Origin: Blastomussa wellsi
Lineage: Eukaryota; Cnidaria; Anthozoa; Scleractinia; Plerogyridae
DNA: 64,000 nucleotides
Reading direction: 5' to 3'
Assembly: GCA_947652115.1 (NCBI GenBank)
Contig: OX393563.1
Location: 672,016 to 736,015, forward strand
This document shows, in pieces, positions 11,001 through 22,976 of this stretch (positions within the stretch are counted from its first letter, which is position 1; each line of letters opens with the position of its first letter). Position numbers and translations under genes: made by a program. The notes under the pieces are model-generated. The model made no database searches and was not told where the DNA came from. It saw only the letters and a program-made list of their open reading frames with translations.

Positions 11001-13172
11001 TCCTGCATATTTTAAAGAAATATTTCATGAAAACAATAGAGGACTTTTTCCGTGGTTAAAGTTTTTCCATTTTTTTACAGTTTTTTATGCCAGTCAAGTT
11101 AATTTTTTCTTTTTAAGTCATTTTAGTGCATCAATAACAATTGCATGTGGGATCATTTGGGACAATACCTGGTCCAATGCTAATAAAATGTTGGACCAGC
11201 AATGGAGCATCCTGATTGGCTGACTTTAGCTATTGGTCCTCTGAGTACCTTAGTTGTGTAATAGCACCTGATATGGCCTGGTCAGACCTCCTTAACAGTC
11301 AAATGGCCAGACCTCCCACAAGATAACACCCTTGCAACCATTAGCCCATTGATGCCCACAGACGTGGGAAAAAGCGCTTTTTTGGAAATTCTTGTATTTC
11401 TTGTATTCTGTATTTCATGCTCAATTAACTCTCTCACTCTGATCTGGGTATCATTGGAAAGATCTTTTCCACCTGTAGAGATTGAGTATAAGTGGTGCCT
11501 TTTTCAGTAAAAGATGATGACATCAGAGGCGGAACAAAGGGCAATGTTCATCATGGCCGGTTTTGGCCAGCATGGGAGCCAATGGGTTAAAGTGTGTCTG
11601 CTTGGAGGGTTACCAATGGGGGTTTTCCATCCTGTTGTTCAATAGCTTTTACTGGATAATCCTGATCCAGGCAATAACTTTCTACAAGTTTCTCACCTCA
11701 ACTAAAACAGCCTAAAACGACCTCAGTAGTGTAGTGGTTAGTGGGAATAGCTCATGATCTGAGTGACCCGGGATCGATTCCACCTCTGTGCTTTTATAAT
11801 TGACTTTGTTTTTTCTCTTTATTAAACGAAAAAACAAAGTCTAAAAATATCTAAGTGTCCCGGAGCCATTCCTGCATTTAACGCCATGTCTCTCTTCACC
11901 CAGGTGTATAAATTGGTACTGGGGAAATAATGCTGGGGGGTAATGCTGTGATGGACTAGCATCCCATCCAGAGGGAAGTAGAAATATTCCTGTTACAGAA
12001 ACTGGGATAAGCTACAGCATAATGGGCCACTAGGCATGAAGCTTTACCTTATCTGTGTTGTAGATAGTAATTAATATGAAAGCCTTTTCAATTACAGGTT
12101 ACTTTCTTCATGACTTCTTTGATATGCTTATTTATGATGCTAGGAAGTCTTCATCCCTTCTCCTTCACCATGCTGTGGTAAGATGTTTTAAATTTATTAG
12201 TTGGAGACAGATGTTGTGGGAGAAGCAGTGGGGTGGGGGGGGGAGTGAAAGAGGTGGGGGGGAGGGGAGAGGGAAGGAAGGCTTCATTACCTTCACTGGG
12301 AAGAAGCAACACAAACATCAGAGGTTAGGATGCTCATATAGATTGTTATAGATTAAACTGTCCAAATAGAAATAGTGCTTGTAACAATAGCATTAACTTC
12401 GGTAAATGGTCAGTGTGCCGTCATTGTTTTCGATATGTAGACAACTTTTACAATTTTTGGCAGATTGTAAAAAATATGAACAAAAAGTCTTGCTATATTT
12501 TTGGACAAACAGACTTTGTTTGCCTTGTTTTTTTCTGACTTAGGGTGGTCTTGTCTCCAGAATGAGTTTGGTGACCCCCATGTTTTGCTTAAGTGACTCA
12601 TTATCTCACAGTTGTGAAAGTTTCATAAAGAAATCGGACAATGGTAGAAGACTTTTGCATGAACGTCCTTTAAATGCATGCATTTGTACATCATTTGGTC
12701 CCTGAGCCTTCAAATTAATACATCCATCACCATTTTTAAACATCTTCAACAGTATAAGTAATCTATTAGCCACTGAGGAAAGGTGTTTGTTTTGTTGCAG
12801 GTATGTGTTGCCTTTTGTCTTTCTATCTTCAACAAGATGTATATAGGATTTGCTGTATGTTCCCTTCTGATGGAAGTCAACAGTGTTTTCTTACATTTTA
12901 GACAATTAATGAACTTCCATGGAGTTAGCAAAATATCTTTTTTATACCAGGTTAATGGAATATTTTTATTAATAACATTTGTAAACTTTCGGTTCCTCAC
13001 CGGTGCTTGGATGACAAATTATGTTATACAACATCGCAGTGTGCTACCAGTTTGGCATTTCTTGTTTTCAGCTGTTGGAATGGCAATTGTGACTGTGCTC
13101 AATGTCGATGTATTCATGCATTTATGGCGATCTGATTTTAAACGTGACCAGACTAAGCAAATAGATGACTAA
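8052..13172 (+). CDS. TLC domain-containing protein (TLCD1/TLCD2-like), 4 exons, complete
   Basis: Exons are 8052-8260, 8356-8438, 12098-12177 and 12801-13172, all with GT-AG introns and compatible phases (2, 1, 0). They give 247 residues, the same size class as vertebrate TLCD1 and TLCD2. The protein is a multi-pass membrane protein. Seen motifs: N-terminal hydrophobic stretch [31 protein letters not shown] in exon 1, a match to the first TLC segments; [14 protein letters not shown] with LLLHHAV in exon 3, the TLC-domain core; and [16 protein letters not shown] in exon 4. The C-terminal tail is short and polar. Human TLCD1/2 are plasma-membrane proteins reported to limit incorporation of long polyunsaturated acyl chains into phospholipids; the same role here is an inference. 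I cannot decide between TLCD1 and TLCD2. The 3.66-kb intron 2 holds a palindrome and a SINE. An upstream in-frame codon at 7968 is less likely as the start. Confidence 0.88.
8570..8584. repeat. Poly-C tract and other homopolymers
   Basis: Long C or G runs occur at about 4661-4682, 8570-8584, 23652-23664, 26920-26934, 52311-52323 and 61178-61194. They sit mostly at transposon edges or in decayed repeats. Run length is likely unreliable in the assembly. Confidence 0.7.
9479..10095. mobile_element. 617-bp fold-back (palindromic MITE-like) element
   Basis: The left arm 9479-9743 and right arm 9826-10095 are reverse complements with few mismatches, separated by an ~80-bp spacer. The outer ends are ATATCAGCATGTGGACTACT and its complement. 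Each arm contains an internal short palindrome around TTGGTCTAC. The open frames on both strands across it (9638-9948) mirror each other and are artefacts of the symmetry. It lies in intron 2 of the TLC-domain gene. Confidence 0.88.
11716..12054 (+). mobile_element. tRNA-derived SINE, family A, copy 1
   Basis: A box A-like TAGTGTAGTGGTTAGTG and a box B-like GGGATCGATTCC are spaced as in a tRNA gene. They are followed by the family body: CACCCAGGTGTATAAATTGG, GATGGACTAGCATCCCATCC, GAAGTAGAAATATTCCT, and a terminal GGGCCACTAGGC with a CTTTACCTT end. Copies occur near 19.7, 43.7 and 55.3 kb. It is inside intron 2 of the TLC-domain gene. Confidence 0.82.
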
Positions 13173-14125
13173 CTTCTCTAGTGGGGTACTATAGGTTTGA
13201 TGTGAAGCTGTAAATGATATCAAAATTATATGAGTACAAATTTATCATGTATTTCATGCCAATTGGATTTTAGATGCATGGATCACACATAATATTGGCA
13301 ATTGTATAACTAGTGATGCTGAATAATTGGACTGAGTTTATGCAATTCAGGGAGAAATTGGGCAAGTACGGTAATTTTGAAGTTAGCCGAGCATGCAGTA
13401 TGAGGCTTTCTTTGCACGGGGTTTATATTATTTTTTTGTCAGTGACCATACCACTCGGCCAAATCGTGATCAGGACTTTGAATCATGCAACCTGTGATGT
13501 TTATTCGCCAAAAGCTGTTGAAACATTATGCATCATTCTATTGTTTTCTTTATTGTGTATAAAATATATTTTCTTTTGGTTTTATCGAAGCGTTGGATTC
13601 GAAGGGAATGTTAAATATACTAAAAAAGGTATTACGTCAGCAAGCCATGTAACGTTCCTGAAAGATAAGATCACAGGCGTCTTAATAGAATCATGCAATG
13701 GCTGACACGCAGTTCCAAATTAATGTTTCATGCTGAGTGTTTTTTTTTTAACAAAAAGCCTGTAAATACTGCAATTCAGTTAAATATTTAGAGTGTGGCT
13801 TTATATTTCTCAAAAATCTTCACAAAACTAAAATGTCACAACCATGTTTACATACTCTCATCTTAACACACCTATCAACCAATGAGAGCGTAAGTAATAT
13901 CTCAGTTATTTTATAAATACTGTTATTATTATGGCCGTGTCTCATGTGGACTGGAAACTAGCGAATTCACGAATTTGATTGGCTAAAGTCAATATTGGCA
14001 AGAATTAAAAGTAAAGATACGACCAAACTTTTGCAAATTTCAGCTCATCACTGTTTGCAAACCGAAAAATGTCAGCGAGAACGAAGCAGTGTCGTTAAGC
14101 CGTTTGGCCATATAATAAACATCTT

Positions 14126-14258
14126 ATTAACCAAGTTTAGACGGTGTGTATGGGAGAATCTTGACCTCGGTCGTGTATACAGACCTCACTGCGTTCGGTC
14201 TGTACTCACGACCTCGGTCAAGATTCTCCCATACAGACCTCCCGCTCGGTTAATAAGA
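14126..14258. mobile_element. Short palindromic repeat element
   Basis: TATTAACC at the left matches GGTTAATA at the right, and TATGGGAGAATCTTGACC is mirrored by GGTCAAGATTCTCCCATA. The centre is a CACTGCG-containing loop. The near-perfect hairpin of ~65-bp arms with TTAA-like ends suggests a MITE. Confidence 0.75.
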
Positions 14259-14430
14259 GCTAATAAGCACCCCATGCTAATGAAAGATATCTCTGATGCA
14301 GTTGAATCCTAGTAATCAAACCTCCTACCTGGCACCTCTTTTAGATTTGGAATTTTCCTTCAGGTTATGTTTTACTAATTTAACCCATGATAAGAATAAC
14401 TCCGTTGAAGGTTCAGGTTTATGGGATTCA

Positions 14431-14475
14431 AGATAACATAACATAAGTTAAATCTTTATTGATAAATCAAACCAC
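14431..14475 (-). mobile_element. Possible LINE 3' tail (minus strand)
   Basis: Read on the minus strand, CAATAAAGATTTAAC is followed by a short TTATG-type repeat. A polyadenylation-like AATAAA followed by a simple repeat is the usual 3' end of the non-LTR elements seen elsewhere in the window. No coding part is recognisable. Confidence 0.4.
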
Positions 14476-15856
14476 ACAACAACTGCAGACAAACATCAAA
14501 GTTTAAAATGTAATAAAAAGAAGAATTATCAGATTTATAAGTATCTGTAATGTGAATATGAGAAATTATCCTAAGATGTCACAGCAGATAAGCAACTTAT
14601 TGTAAGTAAATAAAATAATTTTACTTCTCGTACTCAAAGAATATTCAACAATTATGAATTATGAATCCACTCACTGCACCCCATGGGACAATGAAGACTG
14701 AAAATCTGCACAACAGTTGATTGGAAAATGATGTAACAGCATTCAGCTGCTAAATTAGATCCTTTTAAAAATGGCTGCCAATTTAAAATTCTTTTGTAAT
14801 TTAGCCTCACTAGCTTCATTTTAGAGTAAAAATTCTTTGGATTTACCAGTTCAACAATGAGGTTAGTTAGGCTAGTTTAAATGCAAACTGAACAATATTA
14901 TTTTAAATTGGCATCCATTTATGAAACATGTCTATAACCTTGTTTCTCATTTGAGCAAGTAACATTTCAATATAATTATAGTTTAATTAGTATAAATTAT
15001 ATTGATGTTTACAAATTGTTAGAATTTAGAATAAATCATTTACAGTGCAGCTAACTCAACTGGGGCCACTCAATGTTTTCAGCCAATCACAAGACAAGAC
15101 GTTGCAAGACGCCGTGGGGCCCACAGGAAACTTGCTATTCTTGATTGGTTACTTTCGTTCCAAAATTTTGAAGAACATCTATAGGAGTTTCAGTGGTCAT
15201 TGTGATTGCCATCGTGATTCAGTGACACAATTTATACATGGAAACTTTTAGAGTAAATAATAATTATTCGCCACCATGGTTTTATCATATTCTTAAGAGA
15301 GTATTCGAATAAACATAAGTAAAACAAACCTTTTCACATTTAACATTCCCAGCCATTATGTGGTAAATATGTTAGTTGAGTCTAAACGTCTTCTAAATCC
15401 GCTGCCACCATTTATTATTTTTTGCCTTTATGGTGAGGCAAGTGAACTGCATTTGTTCGCTGAAAACGTTAAATATTTGTAACTGAAATCACGATAACCA
15501 CCGAAACAGACGCGCTCTTCCAATTTGAGGATTAAAAGTAGCCAATAAAAAAGTTTCCTGAGAGGGCTGAGACTTCTTGCAATGTTTAATTTTCCACCCC
15601 ACTCTATTTGGTCGCTGTTGGTCCGTCTGAAGTTGTCTTGTGATTACAGAGATTAAACATGTCGTTTGTTTTTCCCGCGAACGGCAAAAATTCGACTTCT
15701 GTGATCTGCCGGTAGGTGTATGTACCCGGAAATAAGTCAGTTTGTTTGTGCTTTTTGTGAACGAGTGAATATTTTCTTATTTTTCTGAGAGATTTATATA
15801 CAAAGGTTGCAAAATGAAAGAACCTTGCTTTTCCTGTTTGCATATAACGTCATGCT

Positions 15857-15975
15857 TAATCTCAATCAATCAATCAACTTTATTTAAAAACACGATAAAT
15901 GGCTCAGCAAGCTGACATGCCGTGTAAGAATTACAAGATATGCTAAAAATTCCAAAAATTGCAAGATATAAATGT
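15857..15975 (-). mobile_element. LINE/SINE 3' end with (TTGA)n tail (minus strand)
   Basis: Read on the minus strand, ACGGCATGTCAGCTTGCTGA is followed by AAATAAAGTTGATTGATTG. The AATAAAG plus tetranucleotide tail is the ending of a retroposed element. The open frames nearby do not encode a recognisable protein. Confidence 0.5.
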
Positions 15976-16189
15976 TAAGGACTAGGTATGCGGCCACATT
16001 TTCTCGATTTAGACTTCCCTGTGTTTAATAACTCGGCGTTGTCGACCCGACGTTTATTCGGGGCCTGGCGCCCCCTAGTTTTTGGCACGAAATGGGGAAG
16101 GAATGCAAACTTTTCCTGAGTAACCTAGCGGACAGACTTGCGTAAGAAGCGCGAGTCTTATGTCAGTGCCATATCTTGGCTTAAAACAC

Positions 16190-16595
16190 GCATATCTTTC
16201 GATATTTTTGCACCAGTTTCAAACGCATTGCACCTTTCGTTTTATTTCTTTACCAAATTCTGACTATTTATAGCATTCAAACGTTATGGAAAACTGTGCA
16301 TCATTTGTTCCCCGACCGAGTCAGAAGGGGCGTGGGTCTATTCCTGATTTGCCGTCCCAAAATGATTTGCATCGCATCAAGTCTCTGTAAACATGCATGC
16401 AAATCAGTTTTTGACGTCAAATCGGGAATAGACCCACGCCCCTTCTGACTCGGTCGTGGAACTAATGATGCACAGTTTATCCTAAATTTTGAATGCTATA
16501 AATAGTCAGAATTTGGTAAAAAGGTGCAATGCGTTTCAAATTGGTGCAAAGGTTTATTCTAGCGAAAAAAATATTTTGGGGTTAGGTGCACTTTA
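16190..16595 (-). mobile_element. MITE of the AGTGCACCTAACCCC family, rearranged copy
   Basis: This is an inverted relative of the element at 27083-27433. Shared segments include GACCGAGTCAGAAGGGGCGT on each side of a central loop with TTGCATGCATGTTTACAG. The right end, GGGGTTAGGTGCACTTTAA at 16577-16595, is intact. The expected matching left terminus is not visible, so the copy is truncated or rearranged. Confidence 0.75.
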
Positions 16596-17451
16596 AGATC
16601 GGTCCACACGTCTTTTCACAAGAATGGAGACTATTTAGATGACGTAAGTGTCAATGCAAGGAATTCGGACATTTTCTTATTTAGCTTTCTAATTTAGTTT
16701 TTTAGTTTTTTATAATGATTTTTTGGGTAGTTTTTGGTTTTCTGTCAAGAACTAGAAAGTTAGATGGCAGAATTTTTAGAATTTGTATTGTAAATAACAG
16801 AAGTTAAATAGTTTTCTTTTGTTTCTTGATACTCGCGTACGATCACACCAAACGTTGTTACATAAAACGATATGTTTTGTTACTCCTTTTTAAATCATTC
16901 ATTCTAGGACCAATTTTGGCTTTGTTTGTTTATTCTTTTTAATGAATATTCCTGTAGATTATATTTTGCTATTCATTTTAATGACTGCATCACCAGAACC
17001 GTTCACTGTAAATAGTTTTGCGCCATCGTTAATTATCACATACGTTATAATAAAGTTTATTTTAAGTTTGCCAGAAGTGCTTCAGATCTTCCTTAATCTT
17101 CCTAAACCTAGCTCCTACAGAAGCTTGGGTAGCCTGTGTTGTAAAGTGATCAATTTTTGTCTTGACCTTATCGTTGCTCAGTTTTCATTTTCGTTTTCTT
17201 CATTCTACTGGGTAAAGCTGCGCAGAGGGAAAGAACACGAACATGACAGTTACAGTCAGAAAGACAATTTTTATTTATTGATTGAAATAACTAATTACTG
17301 TGACAAGGCATACACTAAAAAACACAAACTGTTCAGTATGAAAGAAGACACGCCTTTTCCTGATTCGCTGATTCAGCAGTTGAGTTGGTCTTTCCTCAGC
17401 CGGGCTGGATTATCTTCATCAAAACTCAATATCTAACTTTCAAGTTTCATC

Positions 17452-18381
17452 TTATGATGAACACGAGAGCAACTCTGACATTGCTTTTCTTAAACTTTTG
17501 TTTCTCCAACAGTAAATAATGGGATTGAAGAAAGAGTTGATCAAAACGCAAGAAGTAGCAAAGGGAAGATAAATTGTCTGCCTTTCGAGATTAAATACAG
17601 GAAGGAAATATTTTAACCCAGCGTACAATATTCCTGGCACATAAGAAATTAACACAATGCCAATAATAATGGTAGTAGTTTTCAAGGCTTTCCTCTCCTC
17701 CAAGAAATTTACTTTGGCCTCGTGTGTTATTTGTTCTGCCTTGATCTGTTTTATGTGACGACGAGAAATAAAATACACTGCAATATGACAGAAGACCATA
17801 ACGGCAATGCTTAAAATAACTGCTAGAAAAAAGAACACTTTAGATAGTGAAACAGTCACAATATTTAACCTCAAAATAAGAGGAACAACAGAAGTAATCC
17901 AGCTACATACTACCGCTACTGTCAGGCGAGATTTGGTCACAATGCTGTGATATCTTAGTGAATATTTCAGAGCGAGATAGCGTTCCGCGCTAAGTAAGGC
18001 TAATTTTAGCAAAGATGCGATGCATGGAACAATTAAAACCCAGATTGTTTTGCTATAAAGATCACAATATTCATTCAGGGTTGCTCCGGATAGAAGAAAG
18101 ATTTCTTGCAAGAGAAATACTGGCTGTGAAACCAGGCCCACTATCAAATCTGTTGCTGCAAGATTGGCCAACAAGATGTTGTGCGTGGTCTGTAGTCTGC
18201 GCCGTGTTTTTATCGCTGTTATCACCAAGGTGTTCATCAAGATGATGAAAGGAGATGTGGATAAATTCAGCGTGATTGACAGTAACGTAACCACAGCATT
18301 TTCCAAGAAGTAAGCGTCTTCTGCTACACGGCAATTCAGTGAAGTAGAGGTAGTTGAGGAGTTAGTAAGATTCATCGCCAT
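17452..18381 (-). CDS. Rhodopsin-family (class A) G protein-coupled receptor, intronless
   Basis: A single open frame of 309 residues with seven hydrophobic segments. The start ATG at 18381-18379 gives an N-terminus with two N-glycosylation sequons (N4, N7). Landmarks: TM1 N50; TM2 LANLAATD with D78; Cys106 at the top of TM3; E133-R134-Y135 in place of DRY; NPIIY at 286-290 in TM7; a short cytoplasmic tail with RNKSLRKAM. There is no cysteine in extracellular loop 2, so the usual TM3-ECL2 disulphide is missing, and TM6 reads SYVP instead of CWxP. These traits recall the melanocortin/adenosine/lipid-receptor group and many cnidarian orphan receptors. The ligand is unknown. The receptor would signal at the plasma membrane. 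A complete gene with no frameshift. Confidence 0.88.
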   Translation of the reverse strand: MAMNLTNSSTTSTSLNCRVAEDAYFLENAVVTLLSITLNLSTSPFIILMNTLVITAIKTRRRLQTTHNILLANLAATDLIVGLVSQPVFLLQEIFLLSGATLNEYCDLYSKTIWVLIVPCIASLLKLALLSAERYLALKYSLRYHSIVTKSRLTVAVVCSWITSVVPLILRLNIVTVSLSKVFFFLAVILSIAVMVFCHIAVYFISRRHIKQIKAEQITHEAKVNFLEERKALKTTTIIIGIVLISYVPGILYAGLKYFLPVFNLERQTIYLPFATSCVLINSFFNPIIYCWRNKSLRKAMSELLSCSS

Positions 18382-19700
18382 GGATCTTGCTTTTCAGGAT
18401 TTCTTGTCAAAATCTCTCAGCTTCTTTGGACGTGTCAAGACTGCACAAGAGGCTTTGGCCTAAACTCCTTTTATTTATACAACGCAGTAAGACCGAGTTT
18501 AATTGTGTAAAATATTGGTTTTTGGATATCTTAAATGACATGCTTTAATGAAGACTCAAATGGATCACAAAGGACTATAATTTTAATTTTGCCTCGGGAT
18601 TGGTAATTTGTTACAGATTATAAGTAACTTTTTCAAAGGAGAGCGATCACGACACTCATAATGAAATTGTCTCTCTAATACGTTTTGTTAAATGGCACGA
18701 AAATTGGAAAACGAAAATCGGCGCCATAAAGACAGTCATAAAATATTTATTAAAGTTAACTTCTACTGTTTCTCAAGACAGAAACACACGATCAAAGCAC
18801 ATAATCATGAGAAGCGGAGACGGAAAGTTTTTTCTACTCATTTGGATACAATGTGATCGTGTTATATTCGCTAAAATTCGTAAAATGTAGTATGCGAAAA
18901 CCACCTGGGAAAAGGTAGGGCAAGACAAGACGCATACGAAACATTTACTTCCAATTCTTGCTGTGACGTTCATTTGCACTTTACGTAAATTCCAGTTTTA
19001 AAAACCTATCTATTTACTGATTTTACACTAAAGTTTACTGAATTTAAGACAAAATTACGTAAAACTGGACTAAAACGTTATTAAACCACACACACACAAA
19101 AATACCAAAATTATTTTAATTCGCCAATTTCGTCTACAGTAAAAACGTTGATACGGACAAATCACTACAAATGCTGAACTTTAGGGTTTGCTAAGTATAT
19201 GGGAGAAAAACTGATGAATTAAACTGTTAGAACGCGGTGACTTGTGAACCTTAATCACTACACCTCCATGAGATTTAGTTGTGTAATCGATCAGATCCGG
19301 CGTTTACTCTTTGAACCCAGCGTTTATTCGGGGCTAAGCGTTTAATCGAGAAAAAAAACCGGTAATTTGAACAATTCAAGAAGACACGTTGATTTCTTCT
19401 TTTCTTTTTATCCGGCTGCAGTTGTTGTTTGATTCGGCCGCGAAACGTATCTAAACAAGTCTCAAATATCAGTAATTTCTTGAGAACAGTTTCTTGCGCC
19501 CTTTTAACTGTCTTATAGGTGGCTGCGTTTTGGAGCTATTCTTTTTTTATCACTAAAAATATATATTTTTTATTTTTGTGAAATTGTTCATAATAGTTCC
19601 GCTCTATCCACGCTAAAGGTGAATTCCATTGTCAAGTAATCAATGCCATTTTGATGAGAAATGATTTAACGTTTATTAAAGACAACATGAAATTTGTACA
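18382..19700. other. Upstream region of the GPCR, no gene seen
   Basis: This holds the presumed promoter of the minus-strand GPCR. I see no convincing exons and no strong repeat family. The open frame at 18773-18979 is short and featureless. TATA-like stretches are frequent because the sequence is AT-rich, so I do not name one. Confidence 0.4.
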
Positions 19701-19716
19701 ATGTGTAAACATATTC

Positions 19717-20006
19717 CTTGGTGGCCTAATAGTTAGTGCGCTGGACTCGGGATCGGATGGTCCGGGTTCGAGCCCTGGCCGGGGCACTGCGTTGTGTTCT
19801 TTGAAAAGACGCTTTACTCTCTCCACCCTGGTGTGTAATTGTCTTTTAGGTGGCTGTGTTGATGCTGGGAGGTAACCCTACGATGGACTTAGCATCCCAT
19901 CCAGGGGGAAGTAGAAATACTCCTAGTCGCTTCATGCTAAGAAAACCGGGATAGGCTCCGGCCTGATGGGCCACAAGGCTTGTATAGACTTTCCCTTTAC
20001 CTTGCT
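19717..20006 (+). mobile_element. tRNA-derived SINE, family A, copy 2 (well preserved)
   Basis: This is the best-preserved copy. Box A is GTGGCCTAATAGTTAGTGCG and box B is GGGTTCGAGCCCTGGCC, an almost canonical tRNA promoter pair. The body has the shared blocks GTTGTGTTCTTTG, CACCCTGGTGTGTAA, CATCCCATCCAGGGGGAAGT, GAAATACTCCTAGTCGC and CGGCCTGATGGGCCACAAGG, ending in CCTTTACCTT. The open frames overlapping it are artefacts. Confidence 0.88.
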
Positions 20007-20454
20007 TTATAATTGATACCAATGGTTATAAAATAAATTTGGGTGTGATTTCGTAAGAAATCAATGAAAAGTCAGTCAACAGGCCAAGGCTATGTGCGAA
20101 AATTTATACTTGGACAGTCACCATATTTAACATTTCTGCGTTGCATTGTGTAGCTATTGCTACAGAGGCTTTGCAACTTCACATGTTATAATTTTATAAA
20201 ACATATCCTAAAGTAGCAGAATTTCTTGTATAATTCTCGAAAGCGATCTTCCGTTTTTTATCCCCATGTCATAACATGTAAACGATGCAATTAATCACTT
20301 TGATAATCATGAGAAATCAACAGCAGTTCACAATAAACTAATCTACAATTGCCTCTTTCAAACTTAAGGCTAAGCAATTGCTTAAATAATCATGGGAGAC
20401 CAACAGCTGCTTACACAAAAAAAAAGAACAAAAAATATTTTTAAGTTCTTGTCC

Positions 20455-20990
20455 AACCCATCCTCGGTAGCCTCCTTCGTAGCCGTTATTCGGGTCGTCA
20501 CGCAATGCTCCTCACCACGTTCGTGACGACCCTAATAACGGCTGCGAAGAGACCACCTCGGAGACCCGGGGGCAGTTTGTGTGAGCGAGGGAAAGTCGAG
20601 ACCGCTGCATGGAAAAAATCGGCAAAGGAAAGATGGATCTTAGCACGCCAGTTCCAAACAGCTCTCTGAATATTGCCTCCTGATTGGGCAGAAAAATCCT
20701 TTGTCTTTCTTCTGTATTATTCTGTCCAATCAGCGAACTGAAGCTGTCCGTTTCGTGTGCTGTTGTATTCGCCATAACAGGATTTTAAATTACACCAGAG
20801 AGCCCTTAAAAGTCGAGAGATCACTTTGAGTGTCAGAAAGACACTTCAATATCCATAGGCAACTTAGATTTTTGGGTAACCATAGCAATTTGGGAGGGGC
20901 AACTTGGGAGAATTCTTGGGAAAATGGATCACCAAACGGATCATCGAAGAATTGAGTAACGGCTCTGGAATGTAACCGAAAAAATTTCCT
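20455..20990 (+). repeat. Interspersed repeat R2, copy 1
   Basis: The sequence shares long similarity with 23820-24170 (same orientation), with 24980-25160 (inverted) and with 50583-50750 (inverted). Landmarks are GGAGACCCGGGGGCAGTTTG near 20560, AATCGGCAAAGGAAAG, CCAAACAGCTCTCTGAA, and GATTGGGCAGAA. A short inverted repeat around CGGTAGCC/TAGCCGTTATTCGGGTCGTC flanks its left end. It carries no recognisable protein. Confidence 0.65.
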
Positions 20991-21829
20991 ATACTTGCAT
21001 TCATCTGAGGTCCGGTCCTCGTCAGAACAGTATTCCGACCTAATTTCAGCGTAATTTGAATCTTACGAGTTCGTGGATTATTCTTTTAAACTAGCATTCA
21101 TTCTCGTCCTCAGATCGAGCGCAAGATCCTGGTGGTCTGCACCAGAGATCGAGACCACTGGCCCGTATTTTTCGGTTAGGTCGCACAGTTGCCGATTTAT
21201 TGTGCTCTGCACAAAAATAGGCACAAATTACTGTTTATGCGCCCCCAGAAAGGAAAACAGGTTCCAGTACAGAGCGTCCATGAGGCTACCCAACAGTTGA
21301 GTTGAAAACTTTCCCTTTCTATCCTTTTTCCAAATTTCCACTCTCTTTTCCAACCCCAAGACAACAATTCACTGAAAAATTGTAGCTTTAATCAGTAAAA
21401 TTTTACAGGTTATCAATATATCTCTTTTTAAATATAACTTCTTTCACTTCATTAAACATAACACTATAAAGGGTTTTCATGCGATATCATAAAACGATTT
21501 TTCCTACAAAATAGTTACCGGTATATTACAAATGTAATTCATTTTACGACTTGACATGTACTTACATTGAAACTTTGAATTACCAAACAAGGGAATAATC
21601 ATTATCATGAACAAACAATTCCGTCTTTTTTGTTCTATGAAAGGGAATTTCTTTAGATTAGTTGCATCGATAGTTTCACCAGCAGAGAGGATGAAGTTTG
21701 TTAATCTTTCAATAAATGCCACCTTGGAAGCGACACATCCACCAAAAAGCAAAACAAAATACGGCAAAATAAATAGGACAACTTACAAGGAACTTAAATA
21801 AACAAGAATGTGTCTCAAAACTGTAGTAG

Positions 21830-22070
21830 AATAATCTAGAAGTTGCAGTGTTTCTCTAAGCCTGTCACTAGCATGACAAGCGAAGAACAATTTGTTCAAT
21901 TCGTTGATACCTAAACACCTCACAAAGGCCTTGCCCGGGCTCAAATTCTTAGGCCCATCCACAGTATCCGTTTTCGTTTGAAATCGCAACCTTTTCTTTG
22001 CAGACTGGCCTTCCGTCCACGTGTCCGTCAAAACGGTCACCGAAAACGCAATTTTTTGAAAACGATAACG
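21830..22070 (-). other. Exon-like frame abutting an interspersed repeat
   Basis: On the minus strand an acceptor-like GTGTTTAG at about 21914 precedes a frame containing LNKLFFACHASDRLRETLQL and then STTVLRHILVYLSS, ending at a GTAAGT donor-like site near 21785. The amphipathic composition looks coding, but I do not recognise the family. The upstream half of the same open frame, about 21950-22060, is a common interspersed repeat (GTTTTCGTTTGAAATCGCAA and neighbours). An alternative frame from the same acceptor could complete the 3' end of the SWT1 gene with a short tail. Both readings are speculative. Confidence 0.25.
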
Positions 22071-22976
22071 TCACAGTATTGGATCCAGCCTACCCCGCGC
22101 GAAAGTTGAATCCTTATTGACACTTCCTTCATTTTTCACAACCTTCTATTTTCTGCTGGTTTTCTTTCCGCGGTCTTAGCGCCTTTATATATTCGACTGT
22201 TACTTAAGCGTCATCTCGTGTTCAAACAAACGAGTCATTCTTGGCTTGAGTTTTCCCGGTTTTTGTCCTCACTGCAAAAATGTTTAGGTTGTTAACGAAA
22301 ACATGAACGCGAAACGAGTGTAACAACGCGGAGAAAGGAGAAACAAAGAAAATGGTGCGACTGGCTTGGCCACTTACGTACGCATTTTACTTGTAAATGC
22401 GCATTATTAGTGTCAGGGGTGGGGAGGGGTGGCAACTCCACATACAAGTTCTTAAATGAAATCTGAACGATGTTCTCACAACTTGCAAGGAAATCATGAG
22501 GCAGCAGGCAGCGGTACGGCAAATGCGCACCGTGAACATGCAAATCTCATAAGCATATTGCGCGCGCACATCATGAAATTATCACCAAACAACAATTCAA
22601 CATGGCGGCCGGTGGGAGAGAAGGGTTTCACAGCGAAACGGGAAAAAATGTCTTTTAAAGCTTCTTGTTGTCAACGAGCGTTGTTGTTGTAAAATCAAAG
22701 TATACTTATGAAAACGAGGCGATCGAAATTTCCACGTAAAGCGTGGTACATTCATTAGAAGTCAAGTGCTAAAACATAAAGTAAAATCACCAAATTCTGT
22801 GTTTTTTTGGAAAAAGTGGACTACGACGGCGATTTGTTCATATTTGGACAAAGCAGTAACATTTTTAGCGAGGATAGAGCTTAGCACTTTAGAAACATTG
22901 AATCCATCTCGCCAGTGACATACTTTAGAAAAAAATTCAAATTCAGAAGGCAAATATGGCCTGCTGAAACCCGGTA

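Larger units (their letters stand above)
13173..17451. other. Intergenic repeat-rich region between the TLC gene and GPCR
   Basis: I find no supported gene. Two longer open frames (13313-13705 and 16942-17436, plus strand) are hydrophobic and AT-rich but have no recognised motif. Elements I can name here are the palindromic repeat at about 14126-14258, LINE-like tails near 14.45 and 15.86 kb, and an AGTGCACCTAACCCC-family MITE around 16.2-16.6 kb. The first few hundred bases are probably the 3' UTR of the TLC-domain gene. Confidence 0.5.

Noticed and set aside
13313..13705. 130-residue plus-strand frame downstream of the TLC-domain gene
   Set aside because: It lies in the presumed 3' UTR, shows no recognised motif, and its hydrophobicity follows from the T-rich sequence.
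16942..17436. 164-residue plus-strand frame next to the GPCR
   Set aside because: It overlaps the likely GPCR 3' UTR on the opposite strand, has no domain and an ATG in an AT-rich context.
19717..20006. Possible functional tRNA gene at the SINE head
   Set aside because: The boxes are good, but the sequence continues into a SINE body and the acceptor stem does not close.
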